Assembly (NCBI GenBank): GCA_000507305.1
Contig: DF239288.1
Coordinates: 1-64,000 of the forward strand
Source of the DNA: Breviolum minutum Mf 1.05b.01
Lineage: Eukaryota; Sar; Dinophyceae; Suessiales; Symbiodiniaceae
Direction: 5' to 3'
DNA length: 64,000 nt
In this document: piece by piece, positions 44,450-55,040 of the stretch
How the letters are laid out: each line of letters opens with the position of its first letter
Numbering within the stretch: the stretch's first letter is position 1
The notes under the pieces: model-generated
Told to the model about the DNA's origin: nothing
Seen by the model: the letters and a program-made list of their open reading frames with translations, nothing else
The model's database searches: none
Position numbers and translations under genes: made by a program

Positions 44450-45700
44450 TTCGCAAGCCATCTCCTCAGATCGGGCTCAACGCAGAAAGAATCTAAGGGC
44501 AAGTGAAGCAAGTGAATACTCTTAAAGAAACGGAAAGTGAAAAAGTGAAGCAGAGCAGCGCTGGCAAGGCCCGGGCCATCTTAGAAATCTATGCCGTTGT
44601 CACCGTAACTAAGGCATTTCCGCTGGGAGCAATGACCTTTTGTCGCGACTGCGGCAGAGACGTGTCACAATCGAATGAAAATGAATGAAATTCGCCAAGT
44701 GGACTCCACATGTCCCTTGGTGCTGCCGGCGAATGCCACTGTGATTCACATCCTCACAGTACAACAGGGTGCATAGCAGCAGATTCCAATTTGAACATGA
44801 GTAGACTATATTCAAAAGCCTTCTGTGCTGTCGTTTTTCAAGTCAATCCTAAAGGGGCACAGTACACAGTTTAGACTAGTATAGACTTATTGGCCCTCTC
44901 GCCAAGAATACCGGCTTGGTGGGCTTGGCCAAAAGCCTTTTGCGAACTTAAGGCTTTCTGGCGTTTCGGGCTTTTGCAATTAACCTTTGTAACATTTTGT
45001 AACCTTTGCATTGCCTTGCAAATTGCTTTCACCAGGCTCTGCTTCACCCATGCTTCACGCATCTGCAAATCAGTCACTGACAGTCGTGGTGCAACCGACC
45101 AGTTGAGCGCGAGCCACGCGTGCCCGCACATGTGTTGTTTGCTGGAGCTGCTGGTGTCTGACACTGGTTTGCAGCATATGGTTGCTCATGGCTACCATTT
45201 GAACCTGCAAAAAAGTCTGGCGGTTTCACACGTTTCCTGGCTCCCGCAGCACAAGGACTGCGTAAAGCTGAAACGAAGTGAAATGCAGAACTGCGTTGAG
45301 GCAGATTTGAAGACTCCTTCGAAGCAAGCATAATAGTACTGGAGACAGTTCGCAAATAGGACGAGATCGAAAAGGATGAAAAGCCACTTGATTCATGACT
45401 TATTCATGTCCTTTGGTGATATGAGTCATGTTGCCAGGGATGATTTGAAGACAAGCACTGGGAAGAATTGTTGTATCTTGTTCCGTAGCAGTTTATGTTC
45501 CCTACTTTGAATGAGACCGAATGGGGAACAGCTAGGATAAGCAAAATCATCCACACCAACAAGCAAAACCCTCGACCTTCCTGATTGAAGCTGCTTGACA
45601 AGACCCTTAACTTGAGCAGAAATTGAGCGGACAGCTGATTTTGTTTTGTTGGCCAGAAAAACATAGAAAAACTAGGCAAGTTTTACTGGTTTAGGGATGC
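44450..45700. other. Ambiguous region with frames on both strands
   Basis: 44890-45333 is open on plus (147 codons, LSPRIPAWWAWPKAFCELKA), and 45164-44871 is open on minus (SLVKAICKAMQRLQNVTKVN, KALSSQKAFGQAHQAG). Neither is recognised. 45360-45700 shows nothing. Confidence 0.25.
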
Positions 45701-45734
45701 ATCAGCAGTGCTCCAGAGCGAACATGTGAGACGT

Positions 45735-48700
45735 GCAGAATGCGTCAACAGGCGTCACTGGTGCTGTCGAATCTTTCTTGAAATCCGTGGATTCTGATTC
45801 TAAATCCTCAGCTGAAGGAGAGGCAACTGATTGCATGAGGGGCAAAGGTGACTCTTTTGCTTTCGTTCCGATTGCAGGTGACGGTCGCGGGCATCTTGCA
45901 GCAGCCTCGGCACGTGTTAGACTCCAAAAACCCTCATTCGCAGTCCCGTCCATGCTCAAACACGGAAGGGTGTTGTGGTGTTGCTTGTTTTGCGGTAAAA
46001 AAGATCCCAGGTGTCTGGCTTTGCATGCCGGTGCTCAGGAGCGGCGGTGCTGATTTTGCGTCAATACAGGCAAAAGATGATCATACTATCACACTGCACC
46101 ATATCATACTAAACTAAACCCCTTTAAGTCTAACCAAAGTTGATTTTATTTGGTAGTTTAGTCGATTTCAGATTCTGTCAACTGCCTAGACCGTAGACGT
46201 AGAATAAACGATGACACGTTCGATTGCCAATTGCTTTTTGGTTAGTTCGAGTCTAATGGAACCCCGCTATGGATTTGGATGCTGAGCCCATAGGGCCCAT
46301 ATGTTTGTGCGAAGGATTGCCCAGATGGATCTTATCGATCCTCTGTGATAGTCTTCAGCTCTGTCCTTACTTGCGAGAGATTCCCACAGTCCAAGCTGTG
46401 CAATGCTGTTCGGCAAGGAGCAATGGCCTATTTGGCAATCTACTTCTTTTAATATTCATTTTCTTTGTCACTTCTCAAGGTTGTGGCGGGGGATATGGAT
46501 TTCACAACTTTTCTTTGGCACCGGCAGCCACAAGCTGACAGCTCAGTGTTGCCCTCGCAAGCTCAACGGGGCAAAAAATGGAGACCACAGCTGGCCTACA
46601 AAATAAGGATAATCTGATAATCTCATGTGATCTTCAGGTGCTCCCATGGCCATTCCTTTGGGTGCAGAAGGCTCGGTTGGATTCCGGGATTCCGGACATT
46701 TGGACCACTTTGGACCACTTTGGACCTCTCATCGGAACGTCGGAACGATCTGCTAGGCTTTCGAATCTCCGCATCTTCCAGCTCGGGGCCTCTGAGCCTG
46801 AAGCTCCGCGATGATGTCGGCGCCCAAGAGTCTTCAGGAAACTTTCCAGGACAAATACAGAGTGTAGGAGTCTCAAAATAGTATTATATAATAGTCGTAT
46901 TAATAGATATGAATAGTATATACAGTTCTACGATGTTGTATGCGTCTCTGTCTTTGTTTTCCAGATTTCAGATTCGCAATAGCGAGGCAAATCATGTACT
47001 TGTAGCAGCTCAAGGCGAGGCCCTCAGATCTTCATTTGGAGCCTGCCATGAGTGCGAAGCTGATCCTGACGTTGATCACCAAGACCATGGTCTTGTAAAT
47101 CAAACTGTCCGTGCTGGTGTTTACAAGGTTGGGCGCTTGCTTGAACAGTTTCTTAGGATGAACCAGCATTGACAAACTTCTGGTACATCATCTCTCATCT
47201 CATCTCACCAGGATGTTGGCATCATCATGTCCAAGAGTGCTGCTTTGCCTGAGGAGATGATTGATCCAAGTTGACCATAAAAGTTGGGACCACGTCAAGG
47301 GCAAAATGGCACTAATGCGTTGGAAATTGTGTGAATACAATGACAGGACAATGTGAGCCTTTACTTGTCGAATCCCTGGCTGGAATGAGGAGAACGATTT
47401 GATTGAAGCATTTTGTATCAAAGATATGAAGCTGAAGTGTTTCAACTGGCGCCCATCTGCTCCCGGTCCTGCTTCCAATATCAAATGTATTTCAAAAGTA
47501 GCATTCACTATGATGAGTTTTTTTTTAAAGATTTGGGATTTGGGAGGTGTTCTTGATGATCTTAATCTTTCATAATCTTTATCTCTCTGTATTTTTTTTG
47601 TTGAATTGCAGCTTTCAGGGTTTCCTGACTTTGAGGCTTGGCGCCCTCACCTCACCGATGGAGCTCATGCTGGGCGACCCATGAGCGACAAGCATCTATA
47701 TATCATCATGAGTCCAACCAGCAACGGCAATGATTGTTGAAGGATGTTTTAAGGACAATATCACCAATTGTCACCAATCATTCAGGCAGTTGTATTTGAT
47801 TGATTATGTGATATTATTTGCATATCAGATAAGGCCATCTGGCATTTTTTATCATATGTTTGTAGCTCCTCAGCGATTAGTCGATTGGCCGCAGCCTGAT
47901 GCGCCGAAAGACAGGAGTTAGGTTCATGGCAATGGGGCACGTGTCATGCAAGCTGTATGGGTTGACTGTATATTTTTGAAGATGAACAATGAAAATAGAG
48001 CTCGCAGGCTGTTTATGTGCCATTTTTGCCTGTGCATACTGCACTACTGTAAGTAGCGGCTCAACGCTTTGAGGTTCTGCAATCTGGCGGAGAACAGCTC
48101 TGCCAGGGTGACCATCGTTGGTGCCTTAAACCATTTCGGCTCCGTATCATCATTTTTGAAATGCAAATCGTCAAATCGTTCTTTGAGCTACTCTTGTGCT
48201 GCCTCCGTTCAGAATGCATCTGTGTTTCCGTGCCCGGTGTGTACTCTGAGGCTTACACTTTTGAGAGGGTCTTAGAATGCAGCTTCCCACCAGCCTCCAC
48301 CTCAGCTTGACCCCATTTCATCACTTTTGACCACTTTGAAGCGAAAGCCAGGCCGGTTGCAGTGAATACCACAAGGATGCAGCTCGATGGCAGGCCACAT
48401 ATTGAAGATGACGCTATGTCGTTCAGTCACTGCACAATGATTTCCATGAAGGTGGAAGTTTGGAGCCACTGGGAAGAAACCTCAGTTTGGTTGATTCGTT
48501 TTCTCGGCACTCATGTTACCATGCCTTCTCACAGCGGCTCAGGCATCATCACATTACGACAATGCCACGGAGGCCACTAAGACAAATCCGTTTCACGCGC
48601 CTTGTTCCAGTATGAATGACCGGTTTTGGGCACCGCTGTGGGTCAGAGGCTTGGCATTTCTTGGCCGAATCTCTTGCCAACGAGAAGGGAGTGCGATGGC

Positions 48701-48865
48701 TATGGTCTCAGCTGCTAGGGAACGTAGAACCACTCAAGCATCCTTGCAAATCTCAGATGGCTTTTGCTTGTCATGAGGTCTTCTTGGCCATCGGCCGGGC
48801 ACCTAGAAATCCAGCAAATGATTCATTGGAGCTTTGCTGCCACCATGCAAGAAAGAGTAGATAGA
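45735..48865 (+). CDS. Series of candidate exons, unknown protein
   Basis: Plus-strand segments behind AG acceptors. 45735-45850 (QNASTGVTGAVESFLKSVDS, DSKSSAEGEATDCMRGKG), 46482-46585 (VVAGDMDFTTFLWHRQPQAD), 46790-46875 (PLSLKLRDDVGAQESSGNFP), 46970-47130 (SEANHVLVAAQGEALRSSFG, DVDHQDHGLVNQTVRAGVYK), 47611-47725 (LSGFPDFEAWRPHLTDGAHA, GRPMSDKHLYIIMSP), 48180-48310 (VPGVYSEAYTFERVLECSFP), 48362-48425 (MQLDGRPHIEDDAMSF) and 48620-48800 (CGSEAWHFLAESLAN, WLWSQLLGNVEPLKHPCKSQ). Spacing and composition suggest one or two real genes. I recognise no domain. Confidence 0.4.
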
Positions 48866-48869
48866 GAAG

Positions 48870-49098
48870 ACATATGTGAAGACATGAGAAGACAGGTTTG
48901 GGCCAGTTTCATTGGCAATTCATCTGCTGTGGACCGAGCCTGAGATATGAACTCTAGCAATCTGCTCATTGTCACGCTAAAAATGGGGCTTGCTGGAATC
49001 TGCTATGTAGCATGCAGAAACAAGTTCGTCCTTTCTGAGGTCGGGGAAGAATGGCAACCCGCATTTGCGTGAGCCGTTCTGACTTAAATCTGTAGCAG
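48870..49098. other. No gene seen
   Basis: Intergenic or intronic sequence. Nothing supported. Confidence 0.4.
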
Positions 49099-52000
49099 TG
49101 CTGTCGACAAAACAACAACAAATGACGGAGTGCAGTTGCAACTGTTAGCTCACGTATTGCGCTGTGCCAACAAAGCGGCGGTCAGGTATTTGGACACAAA
49201 CGGAGACGGCCACGCGATGGTCTTAGAGCAACAAGTCTGTGGATAGACTTTCCGCAAACTTTCTGGTTTGTTCATTCATGTTCATTCATGTCGGTTTGTT
49301 TATTCACGATTCCGCAGAGGTAAGGTTTGTTCGGTTTATATGCCCACCGAAAGAGTCTGAGTGATGAATGAATCAGACGAAACCAGTTTCAATTCATTGA
49401 GCTTGCTTCTTAAAGTACTTCGGTGTATGCTCAAATTTTCTAATTAGCACGACGATGACTGCGGTGACCACAAATACGGGCAACGATTTACATGATGACC
49501 TTGATGGCAAGAACCGAAATCATGATGATGTATGACAGCTGTGACTTCGCTTGTCAATGGACAATGCATTTGAAACGCAGAGGTCTCCGAAGACGAATTT
49601 GCAGCTGGCTTCTCACTTTCATCCTCCAAAGCCAGAGCTCAAGAGGAAGTCAGCGGCTCATATGATTGTGTTTCCGTTCTGCATGCCCTGCTGGTTGGTA
49701 TCCTGTGAGGTAATGTCACCTGATGTAACGCTAGGTCAAGGAAGCTCCAGATATCGTTAGTGCTGAGCTTAGGAAACCCAATGGAAACTTTTGAAAACGC
49801 ATTGAGAAACCCAATGGAAAAACTGCCTTCATCGTCCACTGTGAGGTTTGTTCAGCTCGTTACGTGAAAGTTGTTTCGGTGCAGGTGATGCCACAGAAGC
49901 CGTTCGTTCCAACCGGTCCCTGGACTACATGATCGCAGCCTTCGTGGCGACTGTCTCAGTGCTGGTGTGTCGGAAAAGCTTTCATGTCGGTTTGTAGAGA
50001 TTTTGGCGGCGCATCCTGTCAACCTGACAGGCTGCACTTTTATGCTTTTGCATCTATTGGTGGTGCAGGCCCGAACGCAATGCTTGAGATACTCCCGGTA
50101 GCTGTAGCCGGCTTGCTCTTTGGCATCCTGACTCCATCAATATACCTCAACATGAATGCTGTTGAACATGTTTTGGACATGGAGCCTTGAGCACAGGCCG
50201 AAGCGTGGAGGGGTTGCACGCTCTGTGTCACAACTCTCGCGAGATGGCAAGGTCGGCCGACCGCCAAGAGCAGGCGCACATGGGCAGCAGACCCAGAGCA
50301 CACAACACAGAGATCCAGGCTTTGGCAAGTTCTGTCTTTGGAGGTTGTATTCATTTGCATTGATTTGCATTCATTGGCAACACCAATGAGCTTTTTTGCT
50401 CCAGCACGCGGGCCAGGAATGCATGTATTTAGCCAGACTTGCGTGAGGACATGTGACCTACATGTGACCATCCCTATTGGCAAGGACAAACATTAGATTC
50501 AACCCATTGTCTTTTGCAGTGACTTACTTGGGCTAATCGGCTCATCCGAGTCTTAATCGGCACTTCGAAGCAAGAACTAGCAGCTAGCAGCAGATTGTGA
50601 GGTAAACACAGCAAAGAAGGCATACAGAGGCAGAACTTCCTTGCAGAAGTGCTTGGAGCTGCTGTCGGGCGGGCAATGCCTCCAATAGTTTTGAGACATC
50701 GGGTTGGGTGGCTTGGGGCTTTCGCATGGCTCCTCTTTGGCCTCATTTGGCTTCACAGGCGCCTGGAATTCTGTCGCCGGATATGATCATTGACCAAGCG
50801 CAAGGCAAGCTGGGTGGTCTCCATGTCCAGACTCACCCTGACCCACCAGGCCTAACACAAGCTTCGTGAGTGCGAGACATGGTCGAGCAGGCATGGTGTC
50901 AAGATGTGTGATGTATTCATGTCGTCATGATGTCGCCCTTGTCGCATGGTGTTTACTGCTCAAGTTGCATTTTTAGTTTTTCGCTGAAAGAACTGGAGGG
51001 GCGCTCTTGGTAGCCATTGCCACCCCGATGGATGCCCAGGTGACCGAGGGGTGAGGGTGTGAATCACGGTGTGCACGATGTGAGACTGTTAGACTGCTCA
51101 AGTCTGGAGGCTGCCAGATTGATTCGTGACAAAGGGGAGGCCGTCTATGACCCAAAGACGGGTCAGCGCGTCGTGCCACCCTGCGAGAAAACTTGCCAAA
51201 AAGACCCTTCGTCGCACAAAGGCATAGTGGCACACTGCCATGAAGTTTGTGTATCAGTCTATTAGTGTATCCTGGATTGCTGCAATTTCGCACTTTGCTG
51301 CCTCGCTTTGCTCCCGAGGAATGCCTTGCCATTGTAGGCAGAAGGGTTTTGTGGGTTTTGTTTGGGTGGGAAGTTTGGCAGTTTGCACACAAAATCTCCA
51401 CACCAGGCCAACTGAGCGAAAAGAACCTGGCATATTGCGAGCAGCGTTGCCAGGCAGCGAGTTGCTGAGCACACTTAGTGTCCGCATATTAAAATGATGA
51501 TTAATATATCAATGATGTAAAGGGAATTTGATGGCGGGATCATGTTAACGAAGATGTGAGCCACTTTAATCTTGAGATTTGAGATACTCATCTGACATCT
51601 TCAGAACTTGACTTATTTGGTTTCTGAGGCTTCAAGGTTTCCATGAGATGGGCGGTCGGATCATACTTTCACGTCAGCCGTTTTACAGGATGACTGTGCA
51701 GCTGGCGATGGCCTTGGTGCAACTGAGAACTATGATGACTTAGACGTGGACATGCCACGAGTGTCGAAGGACTCAGAGAAGAGTCCCGTAGAACGCTTTG
51801 TCACTCGGCAGACACAACGCATCAACGCACACGTATGATCACGTATGCACATGTCACATATATGTCACGTTCAAACGTTGCGTTTCGTTGATGTTAAATC
51901 GCACCCTCCACAAGCATGACTTTGGTGAACTCCGACAGCTGAACCCAGGCTGAATGGGGGTCAGAGATGAACGTCCAGATGATGGATTTTATGAAACCAC

Positions 52001-52251
52001 CAGGAACAACACGAGGTCAGATGTGTGCAGCCACAGCAACAATAAGGAGCATGAATAATGGATCATAAGCAGCATTTTTTATCAACCCTTTGGTGGGGCT
52101 GGGCTTCGCATGATGTTTGATTGTTTGATTCTTTGCCTTTGGAGGCTTAGAGCCTGACTCCATGTCGTCATTGGACGATGCCCCACCTGAGAGCGTACAA
52201 GAGGCCAAGCCTCTTCTGGATGCCCGAGACCTCTTTGCTAAGGCAAAGTAG
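49099..52251 (+). CDS. EF-hand-like and membrane-segment protein, multi-exon
   Basis: Plus-strand exons. 49099-49242 (NDGVQLQLLAHVLRCANKAA, YLDTNGDGHAMVLEQQV; DTNGDG is an EF-hand-like loop start). 49581-49690 (VSEDEFAAGFSLSSSKARAQ, the usual end of an EF-hand). 49885-49965 (SLDYMIAAFVATVSVLV, hydrophobic). 50069-50160 (AMLEILPVAVAGLLFGILTP, hydrophobic). 50647-50757 (VGRAMPPIVLRHRVGWLGAF, AWLLFGLIWLH). 50976-51043 (AERTGGALLVAIATPMDAQ). 51095-51235 (EAARLIRDKGEAVYDPKTGQ). 51689-51836 (DDCAAGDGLGATENYDDLDV, SPVERFVTRQTQRI). The last exon ends at TAG 52249-52251 (EPDSMSSLDDAPPESVQEAK, PLLDARDLFAKAK). At least three membrane spans plus a calcium-binding-like segment and an acidic tail suggest a Ca-regulated membrane protein, possibly a transporter or channel. 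The order fits one gene, but this is inference. Confidence 0.5.
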
Positions 52252-52423
52252 TGGAGACCAATAGGCCACACGTAGGCTTATCGGCCTATCGGCTCGTAGC
52301 TACCTAGGACCTAGACTTCGCTTAAGAAAAACTGAACACATTAACCTTTGCATTGACCTGCGTGCATGTGATGCTATGCATTATGCTATGCAAAGATCGT
52401 GTTTTCATGTGTTTTCCATACAA

Positions 52424-52588
52424 ATGGCAACATCCGGGACGGTTTCGATTTCAGACCCGAAAGCAGTTTCAGATGTAAGCAGCCTAGCGCTTTGCTGTCG
52501 CGTTTTTTCGTCCAAGTCTACACATCCCACTGAGGCCGCCAGCGAAGGGCGACCCAAAGCCGAAAGTGAAGGTGGCCGGGCACCTTAG
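52424..52588 (+). CDS. Possible first exon of a gene
   Basis: ATG at 52424, 170 bp after the stop of the membrane-protein gene, opens MATSGTVSISDPKAVSDVSS, LALCCRVFSSKSTHPTEAAS and runs to 52586. Ser/Ala/Glu-rich. No spliced-leader relict visible. Function unknown. Confidence 0.4.
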   Translation: MATSGTVSISDPKAVSDVSSLALCCRVFSSKSTHPTEAASEGRPKAESEGGRAP

Positions 52589-52679
52589 TTGATATCAAAC
52601 TGAGCAAACTATAGCGTCAAATATATGTTAACTATATGTTAACTATACATTATACAATCAATTTAAAGCGCGTGCTTTG

Positions 52680-52945
52680 CGTTACGTCAGGCTAGGGGGC
52701 GTGATTGCAGAATTTGTAGGTTCGTTGAGAGGGTTTGTTTGGTGCCGAATTGCAGATGTCGCTGGGAGGTGTCGCTGGAGTCGGAGGGTGTTGCCCAGGG
52801 TGTTGCTGGTGCGGCCTGATCACGGATGTCGCTGGGAGGTGTTTCTGGAGGGTGTCGCACAGGCTGCGAGGTGTCCATGCCTGGTGTCGCCCGCGGTGTC
52901 TCTTGGTAGGTTGCTGGGAGGATGCTGGGAGGTGTGGCCCAATGG
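52680..52945 (+). repeat. Short GC-rich degenerate repeat
   Basis: The unit GATGTCGCTGGGAGGTGT occurs at about 52756 and 52826, with partial copies (GGTGTCGCTGG, GGGAGGTGT) between and after. It looks like a decayed minisatellite. It keeps frames open on both strands, so open frames here are not evidence of a gene. Confidence 0.6.
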
Positions 52946-52999
52946 TGTTGCTAAAAAAAAAGAGCAAAGATTAAACAGACAGCCCATTGCATACAATGC

Positions 53000-54580
53000 A
53001 GGGGACTTGTCTTCGCCTTCGCCAGAATCAGCCTCAGTTGGCTCGTCGCTGCCCTTTGGCTTTGGCTTTGGCTCTGCCTCTGGTTCTTGCTCTTGATCTG
53101 GCTCTCGCTCAGAGGGTTGCCCAGTTTAGAAAAGATATCTTTCAATTTTCAATTAGGGGCCAACACTTGTATCTGATCCTTGCTGGTAGCACAAAGAGCA
53201 CAGACAGCCAATGCGGTCGCACTTCACAAAATCCAACATATCGAAGCTCAAAACGCAAGAGTCTAAGATGGATTGGTACATTTGCATGCTTGTTCAGGCA
53301 GGACCTGGCCATCCTCCAAACCAACATGGCAACATCAATGGTGCCTCTTTCGATCATGACTTGCCCAGACAGAAGGTTCCGAGCGTTTTTGTGCATGGAC
53401 TTTTGGACTTTTGGACTTTTGACTGATTCGTTTTTTTCTCTTCTCGTGGCAGGCTCCGATTGCGGAAGCCGGAGGATCCAATGGCTTGTGGCTCTTCCCT
53501 CAGATCGGCCAGGCGGGAGACAAAAGTTCCAGGATCCGAATGCGAACCAAATGCAGCTGGTCATTGGAGAAAATTGTTTAGCACATGTGGGCACAGGCAC
53601 TTCCGGGCTTTGGCTCAGGGCTGCACCAGGAGTCATGATCTTAACGACGGGTCTCAGTGTCTTAGCCAAGATTGAGCTGGTTTGCAACTTAAAATAATAA
53701 TGAAAGCGGTTCGGGTGCAGACTACCTTGTGCCATGTCTAGGTCTTTTCGTTACAGCCCTCTTGCAGTTCAAGAGGCAGGCTTTGACTTTTCAACCGCTT
53801 TGCAAGTCGATCACGTTTCAAGAGCACAATGCATCCCAAAAGTGTATGCTTTAACTTCCATGGACATGTGTGACTTGTGTTCACAGGACCCTTATCACAT
53901 GCAGTCCACTGGAGGCAGTTTCTCAATGCAGGCCCATCATTTATTTTTGCTTTAAAAGCAGGGAATGCCAGAAGCATGTGGGAATCGACCAAAGTGCCAT
54001 TGCAGCTCAGCCTGTGGCCATTGATTCTCCCCTGTGCCAGGCTGTCCCACGATCAACATCTCAAGAAAGCTTCTCAGGTGGGTCACCATAGTTCACATGT
54101 TGGGAGAATTGATGCAATCTTGCTACGGCTACGAAGTTGCACAGGTCCAAGCGGAACTTGGTCCAACACCTCACAGATACCGCAGCTGGGTTCCTTTTCA
54201 TTGCGTGGATGCTTAGATGAGCTGCCGTTTTTCCTGAAGCACGTGCCCAACAGTTCTCCATTTCTCATGCCATTGTTTAAAAAAGAATCAGCCTGTATAG
54301 CCTGTATGCCCAGGCGTCGTTTTCCTTCGACACTGCTCATGATCTGCAGGAATTAATTCACTGCAGCTTTTTTAGCTCAGCATTTTTGCACACAGTTGCC
54401 AATGTCGAGCCCATCATCTTTGCCCATCCCTGGTCGCACAGACGAAAGTGCCTCGGCAGCTTTAACATGCTGATCTGCACAGTGGCAATTTGCAGGGCAT
54501 TGATAGATGAAGCAAAAATGCAAACAAAAAGTTTTGTCTTGATATTGTCGTCAAACGCACATGACACGGAGACGTGATGA
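53000..54580 (+). CDS. Candidate exons, unknown protein
   Basis: 53300-53420 (GPGHPPNQHGNINGASFDHD, RQKVPSVFVHG), 53452-53580 (PIAEAGGSNGLWLFPQIGQA or the overlapping frame FQDPNANQMQLVIGENCLAH, which runs to 53697), 53958-54077 (RECQKHVGIDQSAIAAQPVA, SPLCQAVPRSTSQESFSG), 54078-54214 (MLGELMQSCYGYEVAQVQAE, LGPTPHRYRSWVPFHCVDA) and 54386-54577 (CLGSFNMLICTVAICRALID). All on the plus strand. No family recognised. 53040-53100 is a TTTGGC/GCTCT low-complexity patch. Confidence 0.35.
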
Positions 54581-55040
54581 AACAGGTGAGGTAAAGTCTC
54601 GGCTCGTACTATGCTATGCTCTCCATGCTTAGACCTGTAGTCTCCTTTTGTACGTGCCTTCTTTCAATGAGTGTTGCTCTCTTTTCCGGACTTTTGGTTA
54701 ACGGTTGACGTTGGCAATGCTTCCCATGCTCAGTCGAATACGGTCACGCATTATCATACATGAGCTCATTTTGATATACCTTTTGTCCGTGACACAGAGT
54801 GAGAGGCCACGAACAACCCTTTTTTTTGGGGTGTGTGTATTGTGCCCATGGATACCTGCCGCGATTTTTGCAGGTCTTGATGCGCAGCGCCTTCGAGACC
54901 AGGCACACATCTTGCTTTGGTGTGGGTTTGCTTAACTTGAAAGGCTTGAAATGCCGCACTGCGGATCGTACTAGAAACAGCCCGATGCAGGAGAAGAAAG
55001 AAGCAAGAAAGAAGTTCTTTGACAGGACAGGATTGACCCG

